Shown here piece after piece: positions 17,503 to 27,612 of a stretch of DNA of 64,000 bases (positions are counted from its first letter, which is position 1; the number at the start of each line of letters is the position of its first letter). The notes beneath the pieces were generated by a model. The model had not been told where the DNA came from, ran no database searches, and worked only from the letters and a program-made list of their open reading frames with translations. The position numbers and the translations under genes were made by a program. The stretch comes from Acinetobacter puyangensis (lineage in GTDB: Bacteria > Pseudomonadota > Gammaproteobacteria > Pseudomonadales > Moraxellaceae), in the NCBI RefSeq assembly GCF_900096995.1, contig NZ_OANT01000008.1:1-64000 (forward strand), in the 5' to 3' direction.

Positions 17503-19280
17503 TCAGGAGCGGACACACCAAGCAGGGTCAAACCATTGTGAATCACCTGTTTGACATTGGCTGCTAATAATAAGCGTGCCTGTGTCAGTTCCACTTCATC
17601 ACTGAATACTTTGTTGTCGTTATACCAACCGTGGAACAATGCTGCAAGTTCTTTTAGGTAATTTCCAACTTGATGCGGTTCATAGGCATTGGCGGCACGA
17701 ATAATGATTTCCGGATAGGCTGCTAGTTTTGCCAAGAGTTCGGTTTCTGCATCCAACACCAAGCGACCAGCAAACTGACGGGCCTGTGCCGGATCAAATT
17801 GATGATTGGCATGGGCTTTTTCCAGCATACGACAAATACGTGCGTGTGCATATTGAATATAGTACACGGCATTATCTTTGCTTTGTGAAACAGCCAGATC
17901 CAGATCAAAATCGATATGTTGTTCAGATTTACGCATCACATAATAAAAACGTGCAGCATCGTTGCCAACTTCATGACGTAATTCACGTAAGGTTACAAAT
18001 TGGCCTGAACGAGAGGACATTTGAATCATCTCTCCGCCACGCCACAAGGAAACAAATTGCACCAGCAATACGGTAAGTTTTGATGAATCGTAGCCCATGG
18101 CATCAATAGCCGCTTTTACCCGTGCGATATAGCCATGGTGATCCGAGCCCCAAATGTCAACAATATGGGTATAACCCCGTTGTAATTTGTCGAGGTGATA
18201 GGCAATATCGGAGGCAAAATAGGTGGTTTGACCGTTACGACGTTTAACTACACGGTCTTTTTCATCGCCAAATTCTGTTGATTTAAACCAGATATTACCG
18301 TCTTGTTCATAGAGGTAACCACGATCTTGCAGCGTGTTTAAAGCTTCATCAATTTTTTGAGTTAATGAAGCTTCGCTAAACCATTGATTAAAGGTCACAC
18401 CAAATTCGGCAAGGTCATCTTTAATATCATCGAGAATAGCGTTTAAAGCAGCTTGATGGAAAACACGATACCCTTCACCCAGCAATTGCTGTGCATTGGC
18501 AATCAAACCATCAATATGTTTTTCCTTATCACCGGATAAAATGACTTTATCACCATTGGCATCCGGTTCGGCAGCATATTGCACATCTTCGGGAACATTA
18601 TGATAGACATCTGTCACCTTTTTAACGTAGCGATCGGCATCTTGATCAATAATGCTTTGTGCAATGTCTTTGACATAATCGCCCTGATAGGCATTTTTTG
18701 GGAAAACCAGTATCTGCCCTTGTAATTCCAGATAGCGTAAATAGGTTGAAGTGGCCAGAATATCCATTTGACGGCCAGCATCGTTGACATAATATTCACG
18801 CTCAACAGCAGCGCCTGTGGCTTCAAACAAATTGGCAACTGTCATCCCATAGGCTGCACCACGACCATGACCAACATGTAGGCTTGAGGTTGGATTGGCA
18901 GAAACAAATTCAATCTGAATTTTTTGTGCAGCGTTGACCTGACTTTGTCCGTAAAGATGTTGTTGTGTTGCAATTTGATCAAGTACAGCAAAGCGTTGAT
19001 CCGCATTTAAAAAGAAGTTAATAAAACCTGGTCCTGCGATTTCGGCTTTACTGATTTCCGCAACGTTTGGCAGATTGGTCAGAAATTTTTCGGCAAGCTC
19101 ACGTGGTTTTAAACCAGCGGCTTTGGCAGCAACCATGGCAATATTGGAAGCAAAGTCACCATGACTACGGTCTTTGGTCCGAGTGAGGACACTGTTATTA
19201 TTCCAGTCTGGTGGAAGAATACCTTGCGCTTGTAGTGTTTGGACTGTTTGAGAAAGTGCTTGTTGAATTGCCGTGTTCAT
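17493..19280 (-). CDS. argS: Arginyl-tRNA synthetase
   Basis: A 595-residue class I synthetase that charges tRNA-Arg. The N-terminal additional domain contains DFASNIAMVAAKAAGLKPRE. The HIGH motif is HVGHGRG in SANPTSSLHVGHGRGAAYG. The KMSK position reads MSSRSGQ, as in many ArgRS. The C-terminal anticodon-binding helices end VIHNGLTLLGVSAPEAM. The start is set at MNTAIQQ, where family members begin; an in-frame ATG five codons upstream (19295) is possible. It is upstream of the SPOR gene in the same direction. Its 3' end is embedded in the hairpin repeats. Confidence 0.97.
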   Translation of the reverse strand: MNTAIQQALSQTVQTLQAQGILPPDWNNNSVLTRTKDRSHGDFASNIAMVAAKAAGLKPRELAEKFLTNLPNVAEISKAEIAGPGFINFFLNADQRFAVLDQIATQQHLYGQSQVNAAQKIQIEFVSANPTSSLHVGHGRGAAYGMTVANLFEATGAAVEREYYVNDAGRQMDILATSTYLRYLELQGQILVFPKNAYQGDYVKDIAQSIIDQDADRYVKKVTDVYHNVPEDVQYAAEPDANGDKVILSGDKEKHIDGLIANAQQLLGEGYRVFHQAALNAILDDIKDDLAEFGVTFNQWFSEASLTQKIDEALNTLQDRGYLYEQDGNIWFKSTEFGDEKDRVVKRRNGQTTYFASDIAYHLDKLQRGYTHIVDIWGSDHHGYIARVKAAIDAMGYDSSKLTVLLVQFVSLWRGGEMIQMSSRSGQFVTLRELRHEVGNDAARFYYVMRKSEQHIDFDLDLAVSQSKDNAVYYIQYAHARICRMLEKAHANHQFDPAQARQFAGRLVLDAETELLAKLAAYPEIIIRAANAYEPHQVGNYLKELAALFHGWYNDNKVFSDEVELTQARLLLAANVKQVIHNGLTLLGVSAPEAM

Positions 19281-19494
19281 AACCAATCGGGACATTGCTT
19301 AAAAGAAAGCAAATATAGCAAATTATGCTGATCAAGGGGAGTATTAAGGCGGTATTGATGTGAGAGAATGAAATTTTTTCCAGATTCGGGGGATAAGAGG
19401 GTGTTGCACAATGAAATAAATCCATCTGGACTGCATATTCTTTTGAAATTTTCTCGTAAAATAAGGCTTAGCGTGGAAGAGGTTGTTTTAGATC

Positions 19495-19767
19495 ATGCGT
19501 CATACATCGCCATATATTTTTGCTAAGGTCAAAAAACTGCCATTTAAATATGTCAATTTTGTGTTGCCCTTTATCTTATCGTGTTTGATGAGTGGCATTA
19601 TTTCATTTGTTAATCTTGCGCACCATCTCGGTTGGGTTGATGGATTATTTCATCTCTGGCTTTCAAGCTGGTTATTTTCATGGTGTATTGCTTTTCCAAC
19701 AGTATTGATTTTATTGCCCATTGTGCGGCGTATTACCGCCTGTTTTGTGGATGTGTCGATTCATTAA
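19495..19767 (+). CDS. DUF2798 family two-helix membrane protein
   Basis: A 90-residue inner-membrane protein with two transmembrane segments (about 22-42 and 58-80). The DUF2798 pattern is visible as FVLPFILSCLMSGIISFVN followed by WLSSWLFSWCIAFPTVLILL and ending PIVRRI. The function is unknown. It is a single gene, divergent from argS. Confidence 0.8.
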   Translation: MRHTSPYIFAKVKKLPFKYVNFVLPFILSCLMSGIISFVNLAHHLGWVDGLFHLWLSSWLFSWCIAFPTVLILLPIVRRITACFVDVSIH

Positions 19768-19941
19768 ATCTGCTTAATTTACCTTATTGTTGTTAATGCA
19801 TTGCTTCCCGATGACTTTGGCCTGTGCTGAGGCTAATGTGTTTATTTGTTGATATTTCTTTATTTTTATGTCAGTGCTCATTAGAAGTACATCATGTTCT
19901 TTTACCATGATGAACAAACTGGATTGAGGAGTAAGTAGATT

Positions 19942-21177
19942 TTGAATGAAATAATGATAAAAGTTGGGGCGTGGATTGATCAATATCCGTGGCTGGATAT
20001 GTTGAGTTCCTTATCTATTTTGATCTTAATTGCATTTATTTCTTATTTTATTACCAAAAAAGTAGTCGTTGCGGGATTAAGACGATTAATTTCAAAATTA
20101 CCTTTTGCCAATAATGATGTTTTTGCACATCATAGTGTGATTCGACGTATTGCCAATATTGTGCCTGCACTAGTGATTCTTAATGGGATTATCGGTATAC
20201 CGCATTTATCGGATAAATTTGTCCAAGTGGTTCAAATGGCTGCACAGGCATGGATTTTCCTCACAATTGCCTTGTCGATTGCAGAAATTTTAAATATTTT
20301 TAATCTGGTGTATCAGCGTAATCCAAAGTCACACAATAAACCGATCAAGGGTTATTTACAGTTGGTGAAGCTGATTATTTTCATCGTCTGCGGCTTAATG
20401 ATTCTGGGTACATTTTTAAAGAAAGATGTATTTACCCTGTTGGCAGGCTTTGGCGCAATGGCTGCCGTACTAATGCTGGTGTTTCAGAATACGATTTTGT
20501 CGCTGGTTGCCAGTGTACAGATTTCCTCTTATGACATGATCCGTATTGGTGACTGGATTGAAATGCCAAGTCTGGGTGCGGATGGCGATGTCATAGATAT
20601 GTCCCTACATACAGTGACTGTGCAGAATTTTGATAAAACCTATACCACCATTCCAACCAATCGATTGGTGACGGATACCTTTAAAAACTGGCGGGGTATG
20701 GCAGATTCGGGTCGTCGCCGTATCAAGCGTTCGATTTTTATTGATCAAAGTAGTGTACATTTTTTATCTGATCAAGAGCTGAGTAAACTCAAGCATTTTC
20801 TCATGCTGGAAAAATATCTTGATGAGAAAAGTCATGAATTGCTGGAATGGAATCAGCAAGTCAAAGAAAGTATCAATCAACGTCGTTTAACCAATCTAGG
20901 GACGTTCCGGGCATATATTTTATATTACTTGCGTCATCATCCCGGTATTGCACAGGATCAGAGTATTGTGGTGCGTCAGTTGCAACCTACGGCAGAAGGT
21001 TTACCACTGGAAGTCTGGGCATTTACCAATACCACCAACTGGGCGCAATATGAAAATACCCAATCGGATATTTTTGATCATTTGTTGGCAATTATTGGTG
21101 AATTTGGTTTGCGGACTTATCAGGCACCCTCAGGTGCAGACTTTAGTCACTGGCTGGAGCGACAAAGTCAGGAATAA
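19942..21177 (+). CDS. MscS family mechanosensitive channel (YbdG-like)
   Basis: A 411-residue inner-membrane channel. Helices span about residues 18-175, including the pore helix with ALIAGFGAMAA-like character (TLLAGFGAMAAVLMLVFQNT). The MscS beta domain follows (SVQISSYDMIRIGDWIEMPS, GDVIDMSLHTVTVQNFDKTY, PTNRLVTDTFKNW). The large C-terminal domain fits the YbdG/YnaI-like group rather than short MscS. It likely releases solutes on osmotic downshock. The start is probably TTG 19942, because AGGAG lies 10 bases before it; ATG 19954 has no such site. Confidence 0.88.
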   Translation: MNEIMIKVGAWIDQYPWLDMLSSLSILILIAFISYFITKKVVVAGLRRLISKLPFANNDVFAHHSVIRRIANIVPALVILNGIIGIPHLSDKFVQVVQMAAQAWIFLTIALSIAEILNIFNLVYQRNPKSHNKPIKGYLQLVKLIIFIVCGLMILGTFLKKDVFTLLAGFGAMAAVLMLVFQNTILSLVASVQISSYDMIRIGDWIEMPSLGADGDVIDMSLHTVTVQNFDKTYTTIPTNRLVTDTFKNWRGMADSGRRRIKRSIFIDQSSVHFLSDQELSKLKHFLMLEKYLDEKSHELLEWNQQVKESINQRRLTNLGTFRAYILYYLRHHPGIAQDQSIVVRQLQPTAEGLPLEVWAFTNTTNWAQYENTQSDIFDHLLAIIGEFGLRTYQAPSGADFSHWLERQSQE

Positions 21178-21200
21178 CAGCAATTAAAGTAATCTACAAA

Positions 21201-21235
21201 CATGACATGCTGTATAGATGGTGTAGCATGTCATG
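21201..21235. terminator. Hairpin between convergent mscS-type and znuB genes
   Basis: A perfect 11-bp inverted repeat, CATGACATGCT and AGCATGTCATG, with a 13-base loop. It lies between two convergent genes, where a bidirectional terminator is expected. No strong T-run follows on either side. Confidence 0.5.
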
Positions 21236-21251
21236 GATTTAAATAAGATGA

Positions 21252-22049
21252 TCAAGCGCGTTTAAATTTTTGTAAAGTGAAGATCAATGCAAACAGGAAT
21301 GACATCATAATGACAATGCATAAACCTGTCGCCAGATCCAGCCATGCACTTCCCCATAGACCCAAAGAAATACAAACCTCGGCACAGATAAAAGCCCAGA
21401 GCACCATTTGTTTAGGTGAGTGAGAAAGTAAACGGGCAGTCAGTGCAGGAATCACCAGTAATGCACCCATTAATAATGAACCAACAGCTTTTAAGGCAAG
21501 CACAGTAAATAACGCCAGCACCGCCATAAAAATAAGACGATGTACACCTGCATGAATACCTTCACTTTGCGCAATGTCTTCGGCAATTGCCAGACGCAGT
21601 TGAGCGCGCCATGTACGCCAAAGTATTGCAGCACCAATAATGATGGCCAGAACCAATGCAGGTAAATTTTGCCAAGTGACAGTGAGCAGATCGCCAAATA
21701 GGTAGCTCATGATTTCCGGGCGCAAGGCGGGTAAATGCTGAATGACCAATAAGCCACTGCATAATAAAGTTGCCGAACACAGTGCCAGCAATGCATCATT
21801 GGGTAAGCGTCGATCATGCAAAAACCAGAGCAAAGCGACCAAAAGCGCGGCCAAACAACAGACGCCTAGCCATAGCGGTAAGTGCAATAAGCCTGCCAGC
21901 GCCACACCGAGTAAAGTGCCATGTGCCATGGTGTCTGCAAAGAAAGACATGCGACGCCATAACATCAGGCAGCCCAAAGGGGCAGTTAATAAAGGCAAAA
22001 TACAGCCCATAAACCACGCCGGACCAAGTAAGGCTAACCACTCCATCAT
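21252..22049 (-). CDS. znuB: Zinc ABC transporter permease
   Basis: A 265-residue ABC-3 family permease with about eight hydrophobic segments. Typical parts are PLGCLMLWRRMSFFADTMAH near the N-terminus (the ZnuB segment that contacts the ATPase) and KAVGSLLMGALLVIPALTAR. It forms the channel of the zinc importer with ZnuC and ZnuA. It begins 3 bp after znuC in the zur-znuC-znuB operon, repressed by Zur at high zinc. Confidence 0.93.
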   Translation of the reverse strand: MMEWLALLGPAWFMGCILPLLTAPLGCLMLWRRMSFFADTMAHGTLLGVALAGLLHLPLWLGVCCLAALLVALLWFLHDRRLPNDALLALCSATLLCSGLLVIQHLPALRPEIMSYLFGDLLTVTWQNLPALVLAIIIGAAILWRTWRAQLRLAIAEDIAQSEGIHAGVHRLIFMAVLALFTVLALKAVGSLLMGALLVIPALTARLLSHSPKQMVLWAFICAEVCISLGLWGSAWLDLATGLCIVIMMSFLFALIFTLQKFKRA

Positions 22050-22052
22050 GAT

Positions 22053-22835
22053 TTATGGCTCCACTTCGGGATGAATATGTGGATGTGCCAGATGATCACA
22101 GGGTTCGGCGTGATCACCATGAGCACAATGGCTATGATGATGTTGATAAGGCACTCGATGTCCAAACATTGCTAGATATTCAGGATGTTTTTGAATGTTT
22201 TCCGGGGTGCCGGTACAGCAAATATGATGATTTAGACAGATGACGCGCTGTGTCCCTTGCATGACCCATTGCAGATCATGCGAGACAATTAAAATTGCAC
22301 AGCCCAGTAGTTCCGGTAAAGTGCGTACATAGGCGTATAATTCTTCTTCTGATTGAATGTCCAGCCCCTGCATCGGTTCATCAAGGACCAGTAATTGGGG
22401 CTTTCGCAATAACGCCCGTGCCAGTAAAACCCGTTGTCGTTCACCGCCTGATAGACTTTGTACTGATGAATCCTGAAGTTTAACGATACCGGTATCTTGA
22501 AGAATGCGTGTTTTGTATGCCTGCTCACACGGTTCCAGTGCTAGTAAGTCTTTGACTCGAATCGGTAAGCTTGCAGAAGGATTGAATTTTTGTGGTACAT
22601 AAGCCAAACGCAAATGAGGTTGCAGAATTACTTGGCCGTTTGAAGGTTTTTCGATGCCCAATAAGACTTTAATTAAAGTGGACTTGCCTGCACCATTCGG
22701 ACCAATCAGGGTCATGATTTCTTTTGGATAAATATCCATGTCGATCTTGGCAAGAATGGATTTTTGCTCAAGTGAAACACTGACTTGTTTTAACTGAACC
22801 AAAGGTGCATTTGTCGTTATTGACATTGTTGGCAA
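22053..22835 (-). CDS. znuC: Zinc ABC transporter ATP-binding protein
   Basis: A 260-residue ATPase with Walker A GPNGAGKST, signature LSGGERQRV, Walker B LLVLDEPMQGLD and the switch His in IVSHD. The C-terminal tail (about 225-260) is rich in His and Cys (QHHHSHCAHGDHAEPCDH), a likely zinc-binding or sensing tail as found in other ZnuC proteins. Its start overlaps the zur 3' end by 19 bases; an in-frame ATG nine bases further in would also serve. Confidence 0.94.
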   Translation of the reverse strand: MPTMSITTNAPLVQLKQVSVSLEQKSILAKIDMDIYPKEIMTLIGPNGAGKSTLIKVLLGIEKPSNGQVILQPHLRLAYVPQKFNPSASLPIRVKDLLALEPCEQAYKTRILQDTGIVKLQDSSVQSLSGGERQRVLLARALLRKPQLLVLDEPMQGLDIQSEEELYAYVRTLPELLGCAILIVSHDLQWVMQGTQRVICLNHHICCTGTPENIQKHPEYLAMFGHRVPYQHHHSHCAHGDHAEPCDHLAHPHIHPEVEP

Positions 22836-23329
22836 ATTCCAGAGATTTCAATAATGCTATGTTTGGCTTTGAATTTTCCCTGTGCTGCAATATGTGCCAG
22901 TTCATCAAATAGATTGTTTGCTGAAGTTTCCTTAACGGTATGACATTTTTGGCAAATCAAAAATGCAGCCTGATGTCCTTCACGTGGATGGCAACAAGGA
23001 ATAAAGGCATTGATTGAGGTCAGGCGATGGACTAAGCCCTGTTCTAGTAAAAAATCCAGTGTCCGATAAACTGTCGGCGGTGCGGCAGGTCGTTCACTTT
23101 TGCCCTTAAGTTTTGCAAGCAAATCGTAGGCACCAATTGGTGCATTTGCGGCTAGAATCAAGCCTAAAACTTCTTTTCTTAACGGGGTGAGGCGTGCGCC
23201 TTCAAGTGCACAGATTTGTTCTGCTTCTTGTAAACGATCACTGATACTGCCATGATCATGAACACCATGTAGATTATCATCATGGGTATTGCCATCATGC
23301 TGTGTATGTGAGCATAAAGTCATGATCAA
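22817..23329 (-). CDS. zur: Zinc uptake regulator (Fur family)
   Basis: A 170-residue repressor. A His-rich N-terminal extension (HTQHDGNTHDDNLHGVHDHG) precedes the winged helix with the recognition helix APPTVYRTLDFLLEQGLVHR. Structural zinc sites are the CxxC pairs CQKC and CQQC at the C-terminus; regulatory ligands are probable in CCHPREGHQA. It represses the divergent znuA and its own operon when zinc is sufficient. Gene order and motifs make this Zur rather than Fur. The region upstream now contains repeat copy B. Confidence 0.94.
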   Translation of the reverse strand: MIMTLCSHTQHDGNTHDDNLHGVHDHGSISDRLQEAEQICALEGARLTPLRKEVLGLILAANAPIGAYDLLAKLKGKSERPAAPPTVYRTLDFLLEQGLVHRLTSINAFIPCCHPREGHQAAFLICQKCHTVKETSANNLFDELAHIAAQGKFKAKHSIIEISGICQQCQ

Positions 23330-23372
23330 GTGATCCTATTAAAAAATAATCAGCTATTTTAGCATGTAACAT

Positions 23373-23685
23373 GGGTCTGTTGACACTTCATAAATGGATT
23401 ACGTTGTCAGCTAAAATTTCTTCAGACTAGGCACAAAGCGAAGACAATGGTTATTCCCTTGTCAAGCTTTGTAACGACGTATGGGGGAGTTTTAGTGACA
23501 ACCCTGAGCAAGAGCAAAGCCCTGCTTTGCTCGCAGCGCAAGGCAGGGCGTTTCCCTTGCGGCGCAGTGCGCCTCATACGTCGTTATGAATAGTTCATTT
23601 AGAATAACTAAATCTCACTATTCATGCCTAGTATCACCTAAAAAACGACCACTGGCGTAACCATAGACGAAATGTCAATAGACCC
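23373..23685. repeat. Cloverleaf palindromic repeat, copy B (313 bp)
   Basis: The inverse orientation of copy A. Ends are GGGTCTGTTGACA and TGTCAATAGACCC. The neck is ACTAGGCA (23426-23433) with TGCCTAGT (23625-23632). The arms abut at 23434-23471, 23472-23586 and 23587-23624. Arm 2 is longer than in copy A and holds extra hairpins, including GAGCAAAGC-CCT-GCTTTGCTC and GGCGC-AGT-GCGCC. It occupies the divergent zur-znuA region and separates the zur start from the znuA Zur box. It has no coding content. Confidence 0.87.
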
Positions 23686-23723
23686 TAATAAATAAATGAG
23701 CACAATAGTATTAAAAGTAGCAC

Positions 23724-23742
23724 AATGTTATATTATAACGCT
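23724..23742. promoter_or_regulatory. Zur box before znuA
   Basis: AATGTTATATTATAACGCT, with a perfect core GTTATA-T-TATAAC (23727-23739). It closely resembles the gamma-proteobacterial Zur box (GTTATAnTATAAC core). It lies 25 bases before the GTG chosen as the znuA start. Zinc-loaded Zur would block transcription here. Confidence 0.85.
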
Positions 23743-23766
23743 AGTCTTGCTTTGGATTTTAAACTC

Positions 23767-24600
23767 GTGCGTTATTTTTTTGCTGTGTTACTGATTTTGA
23801 GTCTGCCTCAATTGTCATTTGCCAAGGGGTTGGTGGTCTCTACCTATCCATTATTTCTGATTGCTCAGGAAGTTACTGCTGGTATTGAGCAACCTACATT
23901 ATTGCTGACCCAACATCAAACTGGACATGATGCACAGCTTACCCCAAAAAATCGTCAGGCTATACAAGAAGCGGATTTGATCGTGTGGTTGGGTAAACAG
24001 CATGAAGTGCCTTTGCAAAGTACACTGGAAAATAAAAAAAATGCGATATCGATTTTGGACAGTAATGTTGTTAAAACATTGCCGCAACGGGATGTAAAAG
24101 GTAATATTCTGGCTTCTGATAGCATTGATACCCATGTTTGGCTTGAACCGAATAATGCAGTCCGTATTGCCTTTTTTATCGCTGCATTAAGATCACAACA
24201 GGAACCCCAAGCGAAAGCACAGTATTTCCAGAATGCCAAAGATTTTTCCAAAAAAATGTATGATGCTACCAATATCACCATCAATCGTAGCCAAGAGCGC
24301 AATTACTGGGCTTATCATGATGCCTATCAATATCTGGAACGGGCTTTACAACTCAAATTTGCGGGATCGTTGAGCTCGGATCATGATCTTGCGCCTACAG
24401 TGACACAAATTAAATATTTAACTACGCATCGTCCGCAGACACAAATGTGTTTATTGGCTGAATATCACGCAGATCAGTCCCTAATCCAGCGCTTAAAACC
24501 AGTAAAAATGGTGGCGGTTGATGAGTCCATGGCAGACCAAAAAGATTTTGTTACAGCATGGCTGAAATTGGCGAATTCTATTCAACAATGTTTTCGTTAA
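23767..24600 (+). CDS. znuA: Zinc ABC transporter substrate-binding protein
   Basis: A 277-residue periplasmic zinc-binding protein. The start is set at GTG 23767, which gives a clean signal peptide (MRYFFAVLLILSLPQLSFA, cleavage before KG). The upstream ATG at 23725 lies inside the Zur box and would add 14 polar residues before the signal. Likely zinc ligands are His in THVWLEPNN, in YWAYHDAYQYL and in the SSDHDLAPT area. The His-rich loop between sites seen in E. coli ZnuA is absent or minimal here. It delivers zinc to ZnuBC. Confidence 0.92.
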   Translation: MRYFFAVLLILSLPQLSFAKGLVVSTYPLFLIAQEVTAGIEQPTLLLTQHQTGHDAQLTPKNRQAIQEADLIVWLGKQHEVPLQSTLENKKNAISILDSNVVKTLPQRDVKGNILASDSIDTHVWLEPNNAVRIAFFIAALRSQQEPQAKAQYFQNAKDFSKKMYDATNITINRSQERNYWAYHDAYQYLERALQLKFAGSLSSDHDLAPTVTQIKYLTTHRPQTQMCLLAEYHADQSLIQRLKPVKMVAVDESMADQKDFVTAWLKLANSIQQCFR

Positions 24601-24709
24601 GGTTAAGTACAAAGTGTATGTGGTGATGAGATATCTGCATGTTCATTACTACATTAGTCGAAGCAGAACGAGTTTTGGCAAATTTTAACAGTACTTTCTC
24701 GGATAAAGA

Positions 24710-24738
24710 TTGCATGTTTAGGGGTGTAACTCTATAAT
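24710..24738 (+). promoter_or_regulatory. Sigma-70 promoter of the ATP synthase operon
   Basis: TTGCAT (-35, 24710-24715), a 17-base spacer and a perfect TATAAT (-10, 24733-24738). It is followed by a 66-bp leader before atpI. It is the only strong promoter seen ahead of the operon. Confidence 0.75.
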
Positions 24739-24804
24739 GCCTGCGATTAAAAACAATCATTCGCATATCTTATCCAAGAAAATTTGGAAGCAGATGGGAA
24801 ATAA

Positions 24805-25197
24805 ATGAGTCGAACTTATCGCTTAGTTGATAGACGATTAGCAAAGGCTTTACTCGTTTTTCAAGTCATCATGATTCCAGTTGCAGCAGTATTGGCTTGG
24901 CTAATACAGGATGCGATAGCCGCGAAAAGTGCAGCCTTGGGGGCGTTGGTATATTGGTTGGCAAGCAGTTATTTTGCTTGGCAGGCGTTTAAATCCTCTG
25001 GTGCAAGAGCATCCAGACAGATTTTAAGTAATATGTACCTTGGGCTCGTGGGTAAGTTTGTCATTGTGGTTGTTGGGTTGATTTTGATTTTAAGCTGTGT
25101 TTCACCCATAAATATGGTGGCAGTGATCGGTGGTTTTTTGCTTGTACAAGCAATGTCCTGGGTCGCACCTTTTTGGCTGGCTAGACACAAAGCTTAA
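24805..25197 (+). CDS. atpI: ATP synthase subunit I (AtpI)
   Basis: A 130-residue membrane protein with four hydrophobic segments, first gene of the atp operon. Family members assist assembly of the c-ring and are not part of the mature enzyme. Identity comes from position, topology and segments such as AAKSAALGALVYWLASSYFA and NMYLGLVGKFVIVVVGLILI. It is followed by atpB after 108 bp. Confidence 0.88.
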   Translation: MSRTYRLVDRRLAKALLVFQVIMIPVAAVLAWLIQDAIAAKSAALGALVYWLASSYFAWQAFKSSGARASRQILSNMYLGLVGKFVIVVVGLILILSCVSPINMVAVIGGFLLVQAMSWVAPFWLARHKA

Positions 25198-25302
25198 ATA
25201 TGCGTCATGCATAATGTTGAAAGATTTTCACAAAGAGTTGATGTCGTGCAGCATGAGCATCAAATTTCTCTTTAAATAGTAATTTACATTGACCAGGTGT
25301 GA

Positions 25303-26181
<879 letters not shown>

Positions 26182-26224
26182 TGGTAATGCCTGGCAGCAT
26201 GATGTTGTCGGGCACAATTTTTAG

Positions 26225-26509
<285 letters not shown>

Positions 26510-26548
26510 TCGGCTTCATTCCTAAAACCATCTTTGAGGAATAGCTAA

Positions 26549-27019
26549 ATGAATATCAACCTCACATTGATTGGCCAAGCGATTGCATTTGCACTCTTTG
26601 TTGCATTCTGCATGAAATTCGTTTGGCCGCCACTAATCAATGCGATTAGTGAGCGTCAGCGTAAAATTGCTGATGGCTTAAATGCTGCTGAAAAAGCGAA
26701 AGCAGACCTTGCTGATGCGCAAGCGCAAGTTAAGCAAGAAATTGATGCAGCAAAAGCACAAGCGGCGCAATTGATCGAAAATGCCAACCGTCGTGGAGCA
26801 CAGCTTATTGAAGAAGCACGTGTACAAGCTGCTGCGGAAGGTGAACGTATTCGTCAACAAGCTCAAGAAGCTGTTGGTAATGAGATCAACCAAGCTCGCG
26901 AAGCCCTACGTCAACAAGTTGCTGCCTTGGCAGTTGAAGGTGCGGAGAAAATCCTCACTCAGCAAGTTGATCAACAAGCTCATGCTGTCATGCTTGAACA
27001 GCTGGCTGCGAAACTTTAA
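26549..27019 (+). CDS. atpF: ATP synthase F0 subunit b
   Basis: A 156-residue subunit, the same length as in E. coli. One N-terminal transmembrane helix (about 5-25) is followed by a long Ala/Gln/Glu-rich coiled coil (about 35-150) that dimerises as the peripheral stalk. The stop is 12 bp before atpH. Confidence 0.97.
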   Translation: MNINLTLIGQAIAFALFVAFCMKFVWPPLINAISERQRKIADGLNAAEKAKADLADAQAQVKQEIDAAKAQAAQLIENANRRGAQLIEEARVQAAAEGERIRQQAQEAVGNEINQAREALRQQVAALAVEGAEKILTQQVDQQAHAVMLEQLAAKL

Positions 27020-27031
27020 GCGAGGCGAAAT

Positions 27032-27574
27032 ATGGCTGAACTCTTGACGTTGGCACGCCCGTACGCCAAAGCAGCATTTGCTTATGCTTCTGAGCAAGGT
27101 GCGATTGACTCGTGGTCAAACGTATTAAACCTGCTCAGTGCAACGGTGCAAGATGAAGCATTTTCCGCTTATATCAATCGCCCTGAGTTAACACCTGTAG
27201 AAAAAGTGAAAGCTTTTGTACAGGTATTAGGTGCAGACCAAACCACTGTGGCACTTTCAAATTATTTGACTTTGCTTGCAGACAATGACCGTTTGGCGTT
27301 GTTACCTGATATCTCAGAAGAGTATGAACTACTCAAAGCACAGAATAATCATACTGTAGACGTTGTGATTGAATCAGCATTTCCTTTAACTGCTGAACAA
27401 GAACAAAAACTTGCAGAGCGTTTAACACAACGCTTTAACAGCAAAGTCAATGTTACGGTAGAAGTCAACTCCGACTTAATTGCTGGAGTGGTGATTCGTG
27501 CAGGCGATCAAGTGATAGATGATTCTGCGCTGAACAAGCTTGAAAAAATGCGGACTCGTCTTCTTGCGCAATAA
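27032..27574 (+). CDS. atpH: ATP synthase F1 subunit delta
   Basis: A 180-residue subunit that links the b dimer to the top of the alpha3beta3 head. The N-terminal helical bundle begins with [16 protein letters not shown]. The C-terminal domain carries [20 protein letters not shown] and the family ending. It is closely spaced with atpF and atpA. Confidence 0.97.
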   Translation: MAELLTLARPYAKAAFAYASEQGAIDSWSNVLNLLSATVQDEAFSAYINRPELTPVEKVKAFVQVLGADQTTVALSNYLTLLADNDRLALLPDISEEYELLKAQNNHTVDVVIESAFPLTAEQEQKLAERLTQRFNSKVNVTVEVNSDLIAGVVIRAGDQVIDDSALNKLEKMRTRLLAQ

Positions 27575-27612
27575 AGAAGACTGAACATACAAAGAATTGA
27601 GGTAATAGCGCA

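Noticed and set aside
23373..23685. Complete insertion sequence
   Set aside because: Inverted ends are present but no open frame long enough for a transposase exists inside any copy.
23725..23766. ATG at 23725 as the start of znuA
   Set aside because: It lies inside the Zur box and would put 14 mostly polar residues before the signal peptide. GTG 23767 fits better.
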